Assembly (NCBI GenBank): GCA_035627375.1 | Contig: DASPLX010000007.1 | Coordinates: 1 to 64,000 of the forward strand | Direction: 5' to 3' | DNA length: 64,000 nt | Source of the DNA: DASPLX01 sp035627375 | Lineage (GTDB): Bacteria; Pseudomonadota; Gammaproteobacteria; Burkholderiales; Burkholderiaceae_D | Part shown: positions 21,425-29,637 of the stretch, piece by piece | Position numbering within the stretch: position 1 is the first letter of the stretch | Layout: each line of letters starts with the position of its first letter | Made by a program: the position numbers and the translations under genes | Notes under the pieces: model-generated | The model's input: the letters and a program-made list of their open reading frames with translations, nothing else | Told to the model about the DNA's origin: nothing | Databases searched by the model: none

Positions 21425-21997
21425 ATGTTGACCTATACCTATTCTGTCGTGACGCTCCTGGTCGAACAAAAGAAGGCGCGCAAGCAATTGACCGACATCC
21501 GCGACCAATTCCAGCACTGCATCTGCGAAAGCCGGTGCACGAATCTGCAATGCTTCGAAACGGCGTTGCATCGCCTGATCCGGTTCGATGCATCCCATCA
21601 TAGGCGCAACGTCGAACTCTATGTCATTCCGGCCGTGCGGGAAGCGACGCGGGAGGCGGACGCCTTGCTGGCGGAGCTGGACGCATTGAGCGAATCGAGC
21701 GCACAGATTCTCGAGCAAGTCTGCGAACGCATTCAATGTCTCGACGAACGCAACGACTACCGGGAGATCAAGGAGTTATGCGGCGCAATGGAATGCTATT
21801 GCGAGAATCTGCTGGAACGGCTCGAACGCGAAGAAAAGGAATTATTCCCAGTCGCCCAACGCGTGATTTCGCATGACGGCTGGTTTCAGCTTGCCTCTCA
21901 ATTCATTTCGCACAACGAGGAAATCCATCGCAGCCACCTGTTGCGCGCCCAACCTCCCCTGGCGGAGGGTGCTGCGATGCACCATGCGGCGGCATGA
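21425..21997 (+). CDS. Cysteine-rich protein with a hemerythrin-like C-terminal half
   Basis: A 190-residue helical protein. It has a cysteine cluster near the N-terminus (HCICESRCTNLQC, about residues 31-43) and further pairs at VCERIQC and LCGAMECYC. The C-terminal part (LERLEREEKELFPVAQR, then FISHNEEIHRSHLL) resembles the EE-LFP and H-x3-H features of hemerythrin/HHE domains, but the full set of iron-binding histidines is not evident. No signal peptide. ATG 21425 has AAGG seven bases upstream; a GTG at 21377 would add 16 residues. It could sense metal or redox state, but this is only suggested by composition. Confidence 0.6.
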   Translation: MLTYTYSVVTLLVEQKKARKQLTDIRDQFQHCICESRCTNLQCFETALHRLIRFDASHHRRNVELYVIPAVREATREADALLAELDALSESSAQILEQVCERIQCLDERNDYREIKELCGAMECYCENLLERLEREEKELFPVAQRVISHDGWFQLASQFISHNEEIHRSHLLRAQPPLAEGAAMHHAAA

Positions 21998-22105
21998 CAG
22001 CGCCGCATCGCGTAGCCCTGGTCTTCTTTCCGTCCGGACCTGCGGTTTTCGAATACGCGCTCTAATCGCAGGTTTGGCGCGTCCGATCAAATCAAACAGG
22101 ACTGC

Positions 22106-23167
22106 ATGGCGGCTAGAATCACCGGTTTCCGGATCTGGGGTCGAACCATGCCGCTACGACACGCTTCCCGCGACTGCCTGCCGCCAGCGCCCATTCACCT
22201 GCCCGCCGCCGGCGGCGAGATCGCATTCGGCCGTTATGCCGGCCTCGTCGACGGCATCGATTGGAGCAAGCTCGCCCGCCCCCATGCGCGGTCTCGCTGG
22301 TGGAGACGCTTTCATCACAAGCGATGGCAATACGTCGCGTTGGCGACGGAAGATCTGTTTTGCGGCATCGCCATCGTCGATATCGGCTGGACCAATACCG
22401 CCTTTGCCTATGCGTTCGACCGGAAGCTGCGCCGCGAGATCGGAAGTTACAGGCAAGACGGCGTTCCGGGCTTGACAGCCCGCCTGGCCAACCGGCCCGG
22501 CGAGTCCAGCTCGTTTCGTTACCTTTCCAATCGCATCGATTTCCTCTCCGGAGAACGTCCTGGAGAGTTCCGGCTGCAGCTTCGTTGCGGCAGATTCGAG
22601 ATCGATGCGCAGATCGATAGCCGCCACGCCGCGCCGTTTCTCCTCGCTGTCGGCGCGGTGGAAGGCGGTTCGGTGCACGCCACGCAGAAGTCGCCGGCGC
22701 TCGGACTGACCGGCGAAGTCCGCTGCGACGGCAATCGTTACCAGTTGGAAGGCGGCACCGCGAGCCTCGATTATTCGAACGGCTTGCTGGCGCGCGAGAC
22801 GTCGTGGCGCTGGGCGTCCGCGCACGGTCCCGACCATGGCTTCAATCTGCAGGCCGGATACTTCGGCGGCAACGAAAACGCCCTCTGGCTGGACGGCGAA
22901 TTGATTCCGCTCGGGGCGGCGCGCTTCGTCCACGATGCGCTCAATCCCATGGCGCCGTGGCGCATCCATACGGAAGATGGCTTGCTCGACCTGGTCTTCC
23001 GTCCAGAAGGAATGCGCCGCGAGGACAAGAATCTTCTGGTTGCCGCCAGCCGCTATGTGCAGCCGATCGGCGTCTTCGAGGGCTGGATCAGGCCGTCGGC
23101 CGAGGCGCAGCCGCGCCGCATCGACCGGCTGGTCGGCGTGACCGAAGACCATTACTCGCGCTGGTAA
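22106..23167 (+). CDS. DUF2804 family protein
   Basis: A 353-residue protein (339 if ATG 22148 is used). Features of DUF2804: the start IHLPAAGGEIAFGRYAG, a middle WRWASAHGPDHGFNLQAGYF, GGNENALWLDGELIPLG, and the end VGVTEDHYSRW. The family looks like beta-sandwich lipocalin-type proteins of unknown role. The first ATG has AGGA four bases upstream and the second GGGG seven bases upstream, so the start is ambiguous. No signal peptide or membrane segment. It stands 108 bp after the hemerythrin-like gene and may share its transcript. Confidence 0.8.
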   Translation: MAARITGFRIWGRTMPLRHASRDCLPPAPIHLPAAGGEIAFGRYAGLVDGIDWSKLARPHARSRWWRRFHHKRWQYVALATEDLFCGIAIVDIGWTNTAFAYAFDRKLRREIGSYRQDGVPGLTARLANRPGESSSFRYLSNRIDFLSGERPGEFRLQLRCGRFEIDAQIDSRHAAPFLLAVGAVEGGSVHATQKSPALGLTGEVRCDGNRYQLEGGTASLDYSNGLLARETSWRWASAHGPDHGFNLQAGYFGGNENALWLDGELIPLGAARFVHDALNPMAPWRIHTEDGLLDLVFRPEGMRREDKNLLVAASRYVQPIGVFEGWIRPSAEAQPRRIDRLVGVTEDHYSRW

Positions 23168-23190
23168 CGGGAAGGGAAAAAATACTTGGG

Positions 23191-23505
23191 CTACCGGTGC
23201 GGCGTATAAAGGTCGCGACCGGCTTCGTTGATCTGCCGGCGCAGGGCCCGGCGTTCCTCAGCCGTCATCCGGCCGTGCTTCTTCTGCTCCTCGGCATTGC
23301 CGTTTTGCGGGTGGCTGGCCGGGCGGTCGGCGCGGTCTCGCTCGTCGCGGATCGGCTGCCGGCCATCCTGCGGCCACTGCTGCTGCTGCTGATGCATTGC
23401 CCGCAACTCCTCCCGCCATGCGCCGCGCTGCATGGGGCTGGCCAAAGCCGTCGCATCGACGGCAAGCAGCACAGCTATACTCAAAAAATGGAGCGCAATT
23501 TTCAT
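23191..23505 (-). CDS. Small exported protein, possibly CpxP/Spy-like
   Basis: A 104-residue protein with a signal peptide (MKIALHFLSIAVLLAV, cleavage expected after ALA-S near residue 23). The mature part is short, charged and Gln-rich (HQQQQQW), with a terminal helix RMTAEERRALRRQINEAGRD that resembles the LTxxQ-type helices of CpxP/Spy chaperones. It is divergent from an OmpR-type two-component pair, with 165 bp between starts, as cpxP is from cpxRA in enterobacteria. It is therefore a plausible target of that regulator. A longer upstream reading frame in the same phase is antisense to the regulator and not supported. Confidence 0.65.
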   Translation of the reverse strand: MKIALHFLSIAVLLAVDATALASPMQRGAWREELRAMHQQQQQWPQDGRQPIRDERDRADRPASHPQNGNAEEQKKHGRMTAEERRALRRQINEAGRDLYTPHR

Positions 23506-23594
23506 CACAAATACTTTCGCCGACGCAGTCAGGCAAGCCCTGCCTGATAGACGCCAGTGTATGCTGGTTCCCCTGGAGCGATAACCGGATTTAG

Positions 23595-23618
23595 GTAAAG
23601 TTTGTAATAATTTGTAAT
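23595..23618 (+). promoter_or_regulatory. Candidate response-regulator box: three GTAA direct repeats
   Basis: GTAAA (23595-23599), GTAAT (23604-23608) and GTAAT (23614-23618) recur at 9-10 bp steps; the last two lie in an 8-bp direct repeat TTTGTAAT. OmpR-family regulators bind head-to-tail repeats about one helical turn apart, and the CpxR box is GTAAA-N5-GTAAA. The site is 53-76 bp upstream of the response regulator start and 90-113 bp upstream of the divergent small exported gene, so it could control both. Confidence 0.5.
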
Positions 23619-23670
23619 GCCCTCCGGAACAGGCATTTTCGCATCGGTTTTCCGAAGTTACCATAGCGCC

Positions 23671-24438
23671 ATGAATACGACAAACTCCACCGCGTCCAGT
23701 GCACAGCAATCCGCCAACACGCCACAGGCGAAGATCCTGGTCGTCGACGACGACATCCGTTTGCGCGATCTGCTGCGGCGCTATCTCGGCGAACAAGGTT
23801 TTAATGTCGTGACAGCGGAAAATGCACAGGCCATGAACAAGCTTTGGCTGCGCGAACGCTACGACCTTCTGGTGCTCGACCTGATGCTGCCCGGCGAAGA
23901 CGGCCTGTCGATCTGCCGGCGCCTGCGCGGCGCCGGCGACCAGACGCCGATCATCATGCTGACCGCGAAAGGCGAAGACGTCGACCGCATCGTCGGCCTG
24001 GAAATGGGCGCCGACGACTATCTGCCCAAACCGTTCAACCCGCGCGAGCTGGTGGCACGCATCAACGCCGTCCTGCGCCGGGTCGGGCCGGACGAGATTC
24101 CCGGTGCGCCGTCGGAGACGCCGCAAACCTTCGCCTTCGGCGACTTCATTCTCGATCTCGGCACGCGCACGCTGAAAAAGGGCGGCCAGACGATTCCGTT
24201 GACGACCGGCGAATTCTCCGTGCTCAAGGTGTTCGCGCGCCACGCCCGCCAGCCGCTGTCGCGCGAAAAACTCATGGAACTGGCGCGCGGCCGCGAATAT
24301 GAAGTGTTCGACCGCAGCCTCGATGTCCAGATTTCGAGGCTGCGCAAGCTGATCGAGCCAGACCCCTCGAATCCGCTTTATATCCAGACGGTCTGGGGCC
24401 TCGGTTATGTCTTCATTCCTGAGGGCCAGCCGCGCTAG
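23671..24438 (+). CDS. ompR: OmpR-family response regulator
   Basis: A 255-residue regulator. The receiver (about 18-135) has VDDD, acceptor Asp in LVLDLMLPGEDG, and the Lys in YLPKPFNPREL. A winged-helix DNA-binding domain follows (about 155-250: LTTGEFSVLKVFARHARQPL, SRLRKLIEPDP, VWGLGYVFIP). It is the DNA-binding partner of the kinase encoded next, whose gene overlaps by 32 bp. ATG 23671 gives the usual short hydrophilic leader. The direct repeats upstream suggest autoregulation. The OmpR name follows the closest betaproteobacterial usage; the divergent exported gene also recalls CpxR. Confidence 0.9.
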   Translation: MNTTNSTASSAQQSANTPQAKILVVDDDIRLRDLLRRYLGEQGFNVVTAENAQAMNKLWLRERYDLLVLDLMLPGEDGLSICRRLRGAGDQTPIIMLTAKGEDVDRIVGLEMGADDYLPKPFNPRELVARINAVLRRVGPDEIPGAPSETPQTFAFGDFILDLGTRTLKKGGQTIPLTTGEFSVLKVFARHARQPLSREKLMELARGREYEVFDRSLDVQISRLRKLIEPDPSNPLYIQTVWGLGYVFIPEGQPR

Positions 24439-25864
24439 GGCCGACATCCTTCGATCCGCGTTGCTGGCGCTCGTGCAAAATTTTTTCCACAACCCCGACG
24501 AACATGGCCGATCCTGGCCTAGCCGCCTTGGGCAAAGCCGTCTCGCCTGGCTCAAGAGCGGCCTGTTGTGGCGCACATTCTTCCTGCTCGGTTTCCTGAT
24601 TGCCGTCAGCATGGCCGCCTGGGTGGCGAGTTTTCGCATGGTCGAACGCACGCCGCGCGCCCATCAGATCGCGGCCCAGGTGGTCTCGGTCGTCACCATC
24701 ACCCGCGCCGCCCTGACCCACTCCGCGCCGGATCTGCGGCGCGAGCTCTTGTTCGACCTGGCCAGCAATGAAGGCATACGCGTCTATCCTCTGGAACCCG
24801 ACGACCGTGTCGAACGACCGCGCGACAATTCCTTGATGCCGGTGATCGAATCGAATGTCAGGGAACGGCTCGGCCAGGACACCAAGTTCGCCAGCGTCGT
24901 CAACGATGTGGCCGGGTTCTGGGTCAGTTTCAAGATCGACGATGATGAATACTGGCTGATGCTCGACCGCGAACGCATCGAGCGCGCCTCGGGCATTCAA
25001 TGGATCGGCTGGGCCACCGTGACGCTGGTGCTGTCGCTGCTGGGCGCCGTCTTCATTTCGCGCCTCATCAATCAACCGCTGGCTCGGCTGGCCGGCGCCG
25101 CGCGCTCGATCGCGCAAGGCCGCCGCCCCGACCTCCTGCCTGAAAGCGGTCCGGCCGAGATCCGCGACGCCAACCGCAGCTTCAATCAGATGGTGGAAGA
25201 CCTGAATCGCATCGAAACCGATCGCGCCATCATTCTTGCCGGCATCTCGCACGACTTGCGCACGCCGATCTCGCGCATGCTGCTGGAGGTCGAAATGGCG
25301 AACCTGACCGACGAGGCCCGCAAGGGAATGCAGTCCGATCTCGGCCAGATGGATGCCATCATCAGCCAATTCCTCGATTATGCGAGGCCGAACGACGCGG
25401 CGAGCTTCACCCGCGTCGATTTCTCGGAACTGATGCAGCAGGCCGCCCAGGAAGCGGCGCGGCTGCCGGACGTGCGGGTGCATTGCGAGATCGCGGAGGA
25501 TGTTTTCGTGCGCGGCAATCCTACCGATCTCCGGCGCGTCGTCAACAATGTGATCGAAAACGCGCGCCGCTACGGCAAGGCCGCCGACGCGGACAGCGCG
25601 GAAATCGACCTGCTCTGCCGGGCGGAAGACGGGCTTGCCGTCGTCGAGATCGGCGACCGAGGACCGGGCATTCCCGAAACGGACATTGAACGCCTCTTGC
25701 GCCCGTTCACCCGCCTCGACAGCGCTCGCGGACAGGCCAACGGCGCCGGGCTGGGACTGGCGATCGTCGATCGCATCGTCAAACGGCATCACGGCGCGCT
25801 GCGGCTGCTGAATCGCCCGGAGGGCGGACTCATGCTCAGGATGACGATCAAGATCGACGACTGA
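24407..25864 (+). CDS. envZ: EnvZ-like membrane sensor histidine kinase
   Basis: A 485-residue kinase. Membrane helix 1 is at about 53-75 (LWRTFFLLGFLIAVSMAAWV), a periplasmic stretch of about 120 residues follows, then a second helix (GWATVTLVLSLLGAVFI), a HAMP linker (INQPLARLAGAARSIAQGRR), HisKA with GISHDLRTPIS, and HATPase with NNVIENARRYG, IGDRGPGIP and GAGLGLAIV. It phosphorylates the preceding regulator. The assigned ATG lies inside the regulator gene (32-bp overlap) and gives an unusually long cytoplasmic N-terminus; a GTG at about 24472 would shorten it. The overlap implies translational coupling. Confidence 0.9.
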   Translation: MSSFLRASRARADILRSALLALVQNFFHNPDEHGRSWPSRLGQSRLAWLKSGLLWRTFFLLGFLIAVSMAAWVASFRMVERTPRAHQIAAQVVSVVTITRAALTHSAPDLRRELLFDLASNEGIRVYPLEPDDRVERPRDNSLMPVIESNVRERLGQDTKFASVVNDVAGFWVSFKIDDDEYWLMLDRERIERASGIQWIGWATVTLVLSLLGAVFISRLINQPLARLAGAARSIAQGRRPDLLPESGPAEIRDANRSFNQMVEDLNRIETDRAIILAGISHDLRTPISRMLLEVEMANLTDEARKGMQSDLGQMDAIISQFLDYARPNDAASFTRVDFSELMQQAAQEAARLPDVRVHCEIAEDVFVRGNPTDLRRVVNNVIENARRYGKAADADSAEIDLLCRAEDGLAVVEIGDRGPGIPETDIERLLRPFTRLDSARGQANGAGLGLAIVDRIVKRHHGALRLLNRPEGGLMLRMTIKIDD

Positions 25865-25865
25865 G

Positions 25866-25886
25866 GAATTTGCCGAGCGCAAATTC
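25866..25886 (+). terminator. Stem-loop directly after the kinase stop codon
   Basis: GAATTTGC (25866-25873) and GCAAATTC (25879-25886) form a perfect 8-bp stem with a 5-nt loop, beginning two bases after the TGA and followed by AGATTTTCC. It is a plausible intrinsic terminator of the ompR-envZ transcript, with a weak T tract. The rest of the 157-bp gap before the lipoprotein gene probably holds its promoter, but no clear -35/-10 pair was found. Confidence 0.5.
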
Positions 25887-26021
25887 AGATTTTCCTGATC
25901 GAAGAAATCACAATTTCTTACAGACGTTTTCTTTTCTCGATTTGCAAATCCGCCTACAGTATCCCCACCGATATTGCAGCTGCGCATCGATGCAGTCCGC
26001 GTTTTTTCAAATGGAGAAATC

Positions 26022-27215
26022 ATGAGTTTCACACGTCACGTTCGAAAGCTTGTCTCCTTGTCGGCGTTGAGCGCATCCGTGCTGCTCGGCGCGTGCGGCG
26101 GCGGAGGCGGTTCCAGCGGTACCACCAGCGCCGATACCGGCGCGCTGAAGGTCTCCTTGACCGACGCGCCGGCATGCGGCTTCGAGAAAGTCAACGTCAG
26201 CGTCAGCAAGGTGCGCGTGCACAAGAGTTCTTCGGCGGGCGACGCCGCCAGCGGCTGGCAAGACATCAACCTGGAGCCGCCCAGGAAAATCGACCTGCTG
26301 ACCCTACGCAACGGCATCATGACGGAGCTCGGCCAGACCACCCTACCGGCCGGACATTACACGCAAATGCGCCTCGTCCTCGCCGAAAACGCTTCCGGAG
26401 CGCTCGCCAATTCCGTGGTAGCCGAAGGCTCGAACGCCGAAATCGCGCTCGAAACGCCGAGCGCCATCCAAAGCGGCATCAAGCTGAACAATGCATTCGA
26501 TATCGCCGCCAACGCCACGACCGAACTGGTGCTCGACTTCGACGCCTGCAAGTCGATCGTCACAAAAGGTAACGGCGGTTATCAACTGAAACCGGTCATC
26601 GGCGTCACGCCGAAAGTCGTCAGCGGCGGCATCACCGGCTACGTGACGCCGGGACTTTCGAAGGTCGTGGTCTCGGCGCAGCAGAACGGCGTCGTCGTCA
26701 AGTCGACCGTGCCCGATGCGACCGGTGCATTCACGCTGTCGCCGATGCCGGCTAGCGCCACCTCCTACGTGGTCGTCGTCACCGCGGACGGCCGCGCGAC
26801 CGCCGCCGTCACCGGCGTACCGGTCACCGTCGGGACCACCACGCAGTTGAGCACGAGCGCCGCGCCGATCGCGCCGCCGGCATCCGCCATGGGCACCGTC
26901 AGCGGCACCGTGTCGCCGGCGACCGCGCAAGCGACCGTGCGCGCGTTGCAAGTCATCGGCACGGGCGGCCCCACGGTGGAAGTCGGCTACCAGGCGGCGA
27001 ACGTCACGACCGGCGCCTATTCGTTGTCGCTCCCGGTCGGCGCTGTCTCGCTCGGCAGCTACGGCGCGTTGCCGATCACGTTCTCCACCACATCGACCCT
27101 GGTGACGGCCGGAAAATACGCGATCGAGGCGTCGGCCACGGGCTACACCAAGCAATCCGTCGATGTCGATATCGCCGGCACGAATGCCACCAGGAACTTC
27201 ACGCTCACACAATAA
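26022..27215 (+). CDS. DUF4382 domain lipoprotein
   Basis: A 397-residue protein with a lipoprotein signal (SALSASVLLGACGGGGGSS, lipobox LGAC, Cys about residue 23). A DUF4382 domain follows (GALKVSLTDAPACGFEKVNV, then VRVHKSS, IDLLTLRNG, GHYTQMRLVL, ELVLDFDACKSIV, YQLKPVIGV). The C-terminal half has carboxypeptidase-regulatory-like beta domains (GGITGYVTPGLSKVVVSAQQ, and a Thr/Ala/Val-rich segment). DUF4382 proteins are cell-surface lipoproteins of unknown function. GGAG lies five bases before ATG 26022. It is a single gene ending before a strong hairpin. Confidence 0.85.
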   Translation: MSFTRHVRKLVSLSALSASVLLGACGGGGGSSGTTSADTGALKVSLTDAPACGFEKVNVSVSKVRVHKSSSAGDAASGWQDINLEPPRKIDLLTLRNGIMTELGQTTLPAGHYTQMRLVLAENASGALANSVVAEGSNAEIALETPSAIQSGIKLNNAFDIAANATTELVLDFDACKSIVTKGNGGYQLKPVIGVTPKVVSGGITGYVTPGLSKVVVSAQQNGVVVKSTVPDATGAFTLSPMPASATSYVVVVTADGRATAAVTGVPVTVGTTTQLSTSAAPIAPPASAMGTVSGTVSPATAQATVRALQVIGTGGPTVEVGYQAANVTTGAYSLSLPVGAVSLGSYGALPITFSTTSTLVTAGKYAIEASATGYTKQSVDVDIAGTNATRNFTLTQ

Positions 27216-27234
27216 GTCCGGGGATTGAAACGAA

Positions 27235-27266
27235 AAAGCCGTTCATGGTTTCCCATGAACGGCTTT
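27235..27266. terminator. Strong terminator hairpin between convergent genes
   Basis: A perfect 14-bp stem (AAAGCCGTTCATGG, 27235-27248; CCATGAACGGCTTT, 27253-27266) with a 4-nt loop, which is GAAA on the minus strand. The minus-strand side continues TTTTTCGTTT, so it best terminates the DUF3501 operon. The plus-strand side has a poorer T tract (CTTTCCATTCTCG) but can also end the DUF4382 gene. Confidence 0.85.
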
Positions 27267-27288
27267 CCATTCTCGTTCTCAATCGATG

Positions 27289-27873
27289 TCAATCCGCGAG
27301 ATCCTCGAGCAGCGCGGCCAGCGTCTCCTGCGGCAATTCCTCGACATGCGCCGGATAGTTCGGATGGTCGCAGCCGAGCATCATCTGCGCCCCGCTCCGC
27401 AATGCGTTCCTCATCGGCGGCGTCAGTTCGAAACGGACGAAATGCACCGCCGAGGTCTTCTCGCCGTTCTCGCGGTCCAGGTCCTCATCGGCGATCGCAT
27501 AGACGCGTCCCTGGCCTTCGACCTCGATGAACAGCCGGTCCTCGATGCCGATCAGCTTCGATAACGCCTGCTTGCGCTCGGCTTCGTTTCCGTATTCGAT
27601 CAGCATGGTCGCCTTGAAATTGGCGCCGTCCGGTATCAAGGGATTGTAGGCATCGAGTTCCGATTGGATCTCGGCCTCCTCGAACAGCTTCTCGATGCGC
27701 AGCATTTCCTGCACCTGGTAACGCACCGTCAGTTCATCCTCGAACAGCAGGGTCACATGGTTGCCGAGATGGACGGTGCGGCGTTTCTTGTGCTCGATGA
27801 CTTCGGCGCGCATGGTCGGGCGGGCCTTGGCATAGGCTTCCAGGGTCAGCAGATCGTCGCGGGTGAGTGCCAT
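27289..27873 (-). CDS. DUF3501 family protein
   Basis: A 194-residue soluble protein with the DUF3501 hallmarks: MALTRDDLLTLEAY, HKKRRTVHLGNHVTLLFED, TVRYQVQEMLRIEKLFE, ELDAYNPLIPDGANFKATML, and a C-terminal VHFVRFELTPPMRNAL. No catalytic function is known for the family. It is the last gene of a four-gene set with rubrerythrin, a CCG-domain Fe-S protein and an encapsulated-ferritin-like protein, with a 12-bp gap from the last. The repeated association suggests a shared role in redox or iron handling, but no biochemical role can be assigned. Confidence 0.88.
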   Translation of the reverse strand: MALTRDDLLTLEAYAKARPTMRAEVIEHKKRRTVHLGNHVTLLFEDELTVRYQVQEMLRIEKLFEEAEIQSELDAYNPLIPDGANFKATMLIEYGNEAERKQALSKLIGIEDRLFIEVEGQGRVYAIADEDLDRENGEKTSAVHFVRFELTPPMRNALRSGAQMMLGCDHPNYPAHVEELPQETLAALLEDLAD

Positions 27874-27885
27874 TTTTCTTCCTGG

Positions 27886-28185
27886 TCAATCATTGCCGTG
27901 GTTGCCGGCGATCGGTCCGGACTTGAACAGCGATTCGCGCAGTTCATGATCCATCTTCGGGTCATGACGGCGTATCCATTCGAGCACCATTGCGGCGTGC
28001 TCCTTTTCCTCGTCGCGGTTGTGCTCGAGAATGCGCTTCAATTCCGGATCGGCGCAGGCATCGGCGCGCTGGTTATACCAGTCGACCGCCTCCAGCTCCT
28101 CCATCAGCGAGGCGATGGCGCGGTGCATGTCCATCGTCAGGGCCGACAATTTCTCGATCGGTTCGTGAAAGCCTTCGCTTGCCAT
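27886..28185 (-). CDS. Encapsulated-ferritin-like (EncFtn-type) protein
   Basis: A 99-residue two-helix protein. MEELEAVDWYNQRADACADP and LEHNRDEEKEHAAMVLEW match the EncFtn family, including the ferroxidase ligands expected at E30 and in E60-x-x-H63. In EncFtn, dimers of such short chains form a ferritin-like iron-oxidising centre, normally inside an encapsulin shell. Here the chain ends at KSGPIAGNHGND without an obvious cargo-loading peptide, and no encapsulin gene lies nearby. It follows the CCG-domain gene by 12 bp and precedes DUF3501 by 12 bp. It may be an unencapsulated version acting with rubrerythrin. Confidence 0.82.
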   Translation of the reverse strand: MASEGFHEPIEKLSALTMDMHRAIASLMEELEAVDWYNQRADACADPELKRILEHNRDEEKEHAAMVLEWIRRHDPKMDHELRESLFKSGPIAGNHGND

Positions 28186-28197
28186 CGTTCTTTCCTT

Positions 28198-29538
28198 TCA
28201 TATGCCGTAGGCACGGCGCAAGAGTGTCAACGGATGCGCCAGTTCCGCTTTCTTCAGGCCCGCCTCGCTCATACCTTGTTCGATATGATGGCCGGCAAGC
28301 TGGCAATCCGAGGAAATGTAATCCGGCTCGTTGTTCGCCATCGCCTTGAAGACCGGCTTGCCGATCTTCATTGCCGTCCGGTGGAATTCCTTTTTGACGC
28401 CGAAAGTGCCGGCATGTCCCGAACAACGCTCAACGATATTGAGCTTCGTCGCGGGAACCAGCTGCAAGGCATCGGCCGTCTTCTTGCCCATGTTCTGGAC
28501 GCGCGAATGGCAAGCCACATGGTAGGACACATTGCCGAGCGGCTGCTTGAAATCGGTCTTCAACAAACCATCGCGATTGCGCGCGACGAAATATTCAAAC
28601 GGATCCCACATCGCCTCCTTGACGAGTTGCGTGTCCGCATCGTCCACAAACATCAACGGCAGTTCCTGCTTGTACATCAGGGTACAGGACGGGATTGGCG
28701 TCAGGATCGCATAGCCTTCCCGCGCCAGCTTGGCAAGCGGAGGAATATTGACCGCTTTCTTCACGGCGACGCCTTCCAGGTCGCCCTGCTCCAGTTTCGG
28801 CATGCCGCAGCAGGCTTCCTTCTCCACCATCACATAGGGAATTTCATTGTGATCGAGGATTGCCAGCAAGTCGCGGCCGATGCCGGGTTCGTTGTAATTG
28901 ACGTAGCAAGTCGAGTAGATCGCGACCTTGCCTGGGGTCTGCGCGCCGTTTTTGACCGGATGTGCCGGCGATCGGGCGGCGCCGGAACGGAATGTCTTCG
29001 ATGCGAATTCCGGCAGCCAGGCATTGCGGTCGATGCCGAGCATCTTCTCGGCCATGCCGCGCGCGGCCTTGGTCCGGTTCACCGCGTTGACGGTCTGGGT
29101 GACGATCGGAATGCCGGCGAACTTGCCGAGACCGTCGGTATTCGAGAGAAACCTGTCACGCGCGGACACTTCGCCCTTCTTGAATTTGACTGCCTTGGCG
29201 CGCAGCATCAGGTGCGGGAAATCGAGGTTCCACGGATGCGGCGGCGTGTACGGACACTTGGTCATGTAGCAGACGTCGCACAGGTAGCATTGGTCGACGA
29301 CTTTCCAGTAATCCTTCTTGTCAACGCCATCCACTTCCATCGTCGGCGATGCGTCGACCAGGTCGAACAGCGTCGGGAATGCGCCGCACAGCGACACGCA
29401 ACGGCGGCAGCCATGGCAAATGTCGAAGACCCGTTCCAGTTCGGCATCGAGCGCCGCTTCGTCGTAGAAACTCTCGCTCTTCCAATCGAGCGCATGCCGG
29501 GTGGGCGCTTCGAGCGAACCTTCGAAAGGTTTTTCCAT
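28198..29538 (-). CDS. Fe-S protein with CCG domains (GlpC/heterodisulfide-reductase-like)
   Basis: A 446-residue protein. Two [4Fe-4S] motifs near the N-terminus (ICHGCRRCVSLCGAFP and CYLCDVCYMTKCPYTPP) are followed by two cysteine-rich CCG-type domains (CCGMPKLEQGD around residue 240, and CSGHAGTFG around 375), as in GlpC and HdrB-related electron carriers. No membrane segment or flavin motif is present. It probably transfers electrons in the cytoplasm, perhaps to the neighbouring rubrerythrin. It is 99 bp after the rubrerythrin stop and 12 bp before the EncFtn-like gene. The exact redox partner is not established. Confidence 0.88.
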   Translation of the reverse strand: MEKPFEGSLEAPTRHALDWKSESFYDEAALDAELERVFDICHGCRRCVSLCGAFPTLFDLVDASPTMEVDGVDKKDYWKVVDQCYLCDVCYMTKCPYTPPHPWNLDFPHLMLRAKAVKFKKGEVSARDRFLSNTDGLGKFAGIPIVTQTVNAVNRTKAARGMAEKMLGIDRNAWLPEFASKTFRSGAARSPAHPVKNGAQTPGKVAIYSTCYVNYNEPGIGRDLLAILDHNEIPYVMVEKEACCGMPKLEQGDLEGVAVKKAVNIPPLAKLAREGYAILTPIPSCTLMYKQELPLMFVDDADTQLVKEAMWDPFEYFVARNRDGLLKTDFKQPLGNVSYHVACHSRVQNMGKKTADALQLVPATKLNIVERCSGHAGTFGVKKEFHRTAMKIGKPVFKAMANNEPDYISSDCQLAGHHIEQGMSEAGLKKAELAHPLTLLRRAYGI

Positions 29539-29637
29539 GGCTGATTCGCGGCGGACGACGAATGAAGCCGTCCCCTGCCGCCGTCTCCTTGTTATGAAAG
29601 CCGCGCCCAGCCGATGGCAACAGGCGCGGAACGAACG

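Noticed and set aside
23506..24651. A long minus-strand extension of the small exported protein
   Set aside because: It is antisense to the ompR/envZ genes. The signal peptide at 23505 marks a convincing internal start, so only the last 104 codons are kept.
27886..28185. A complete encapsulin nanocompartment system
   Set aside because: No shell protein gene is within the window, and the EncFtn-like protein has no clear cargo-loading peptide. Only the ferritin-like part is supported.
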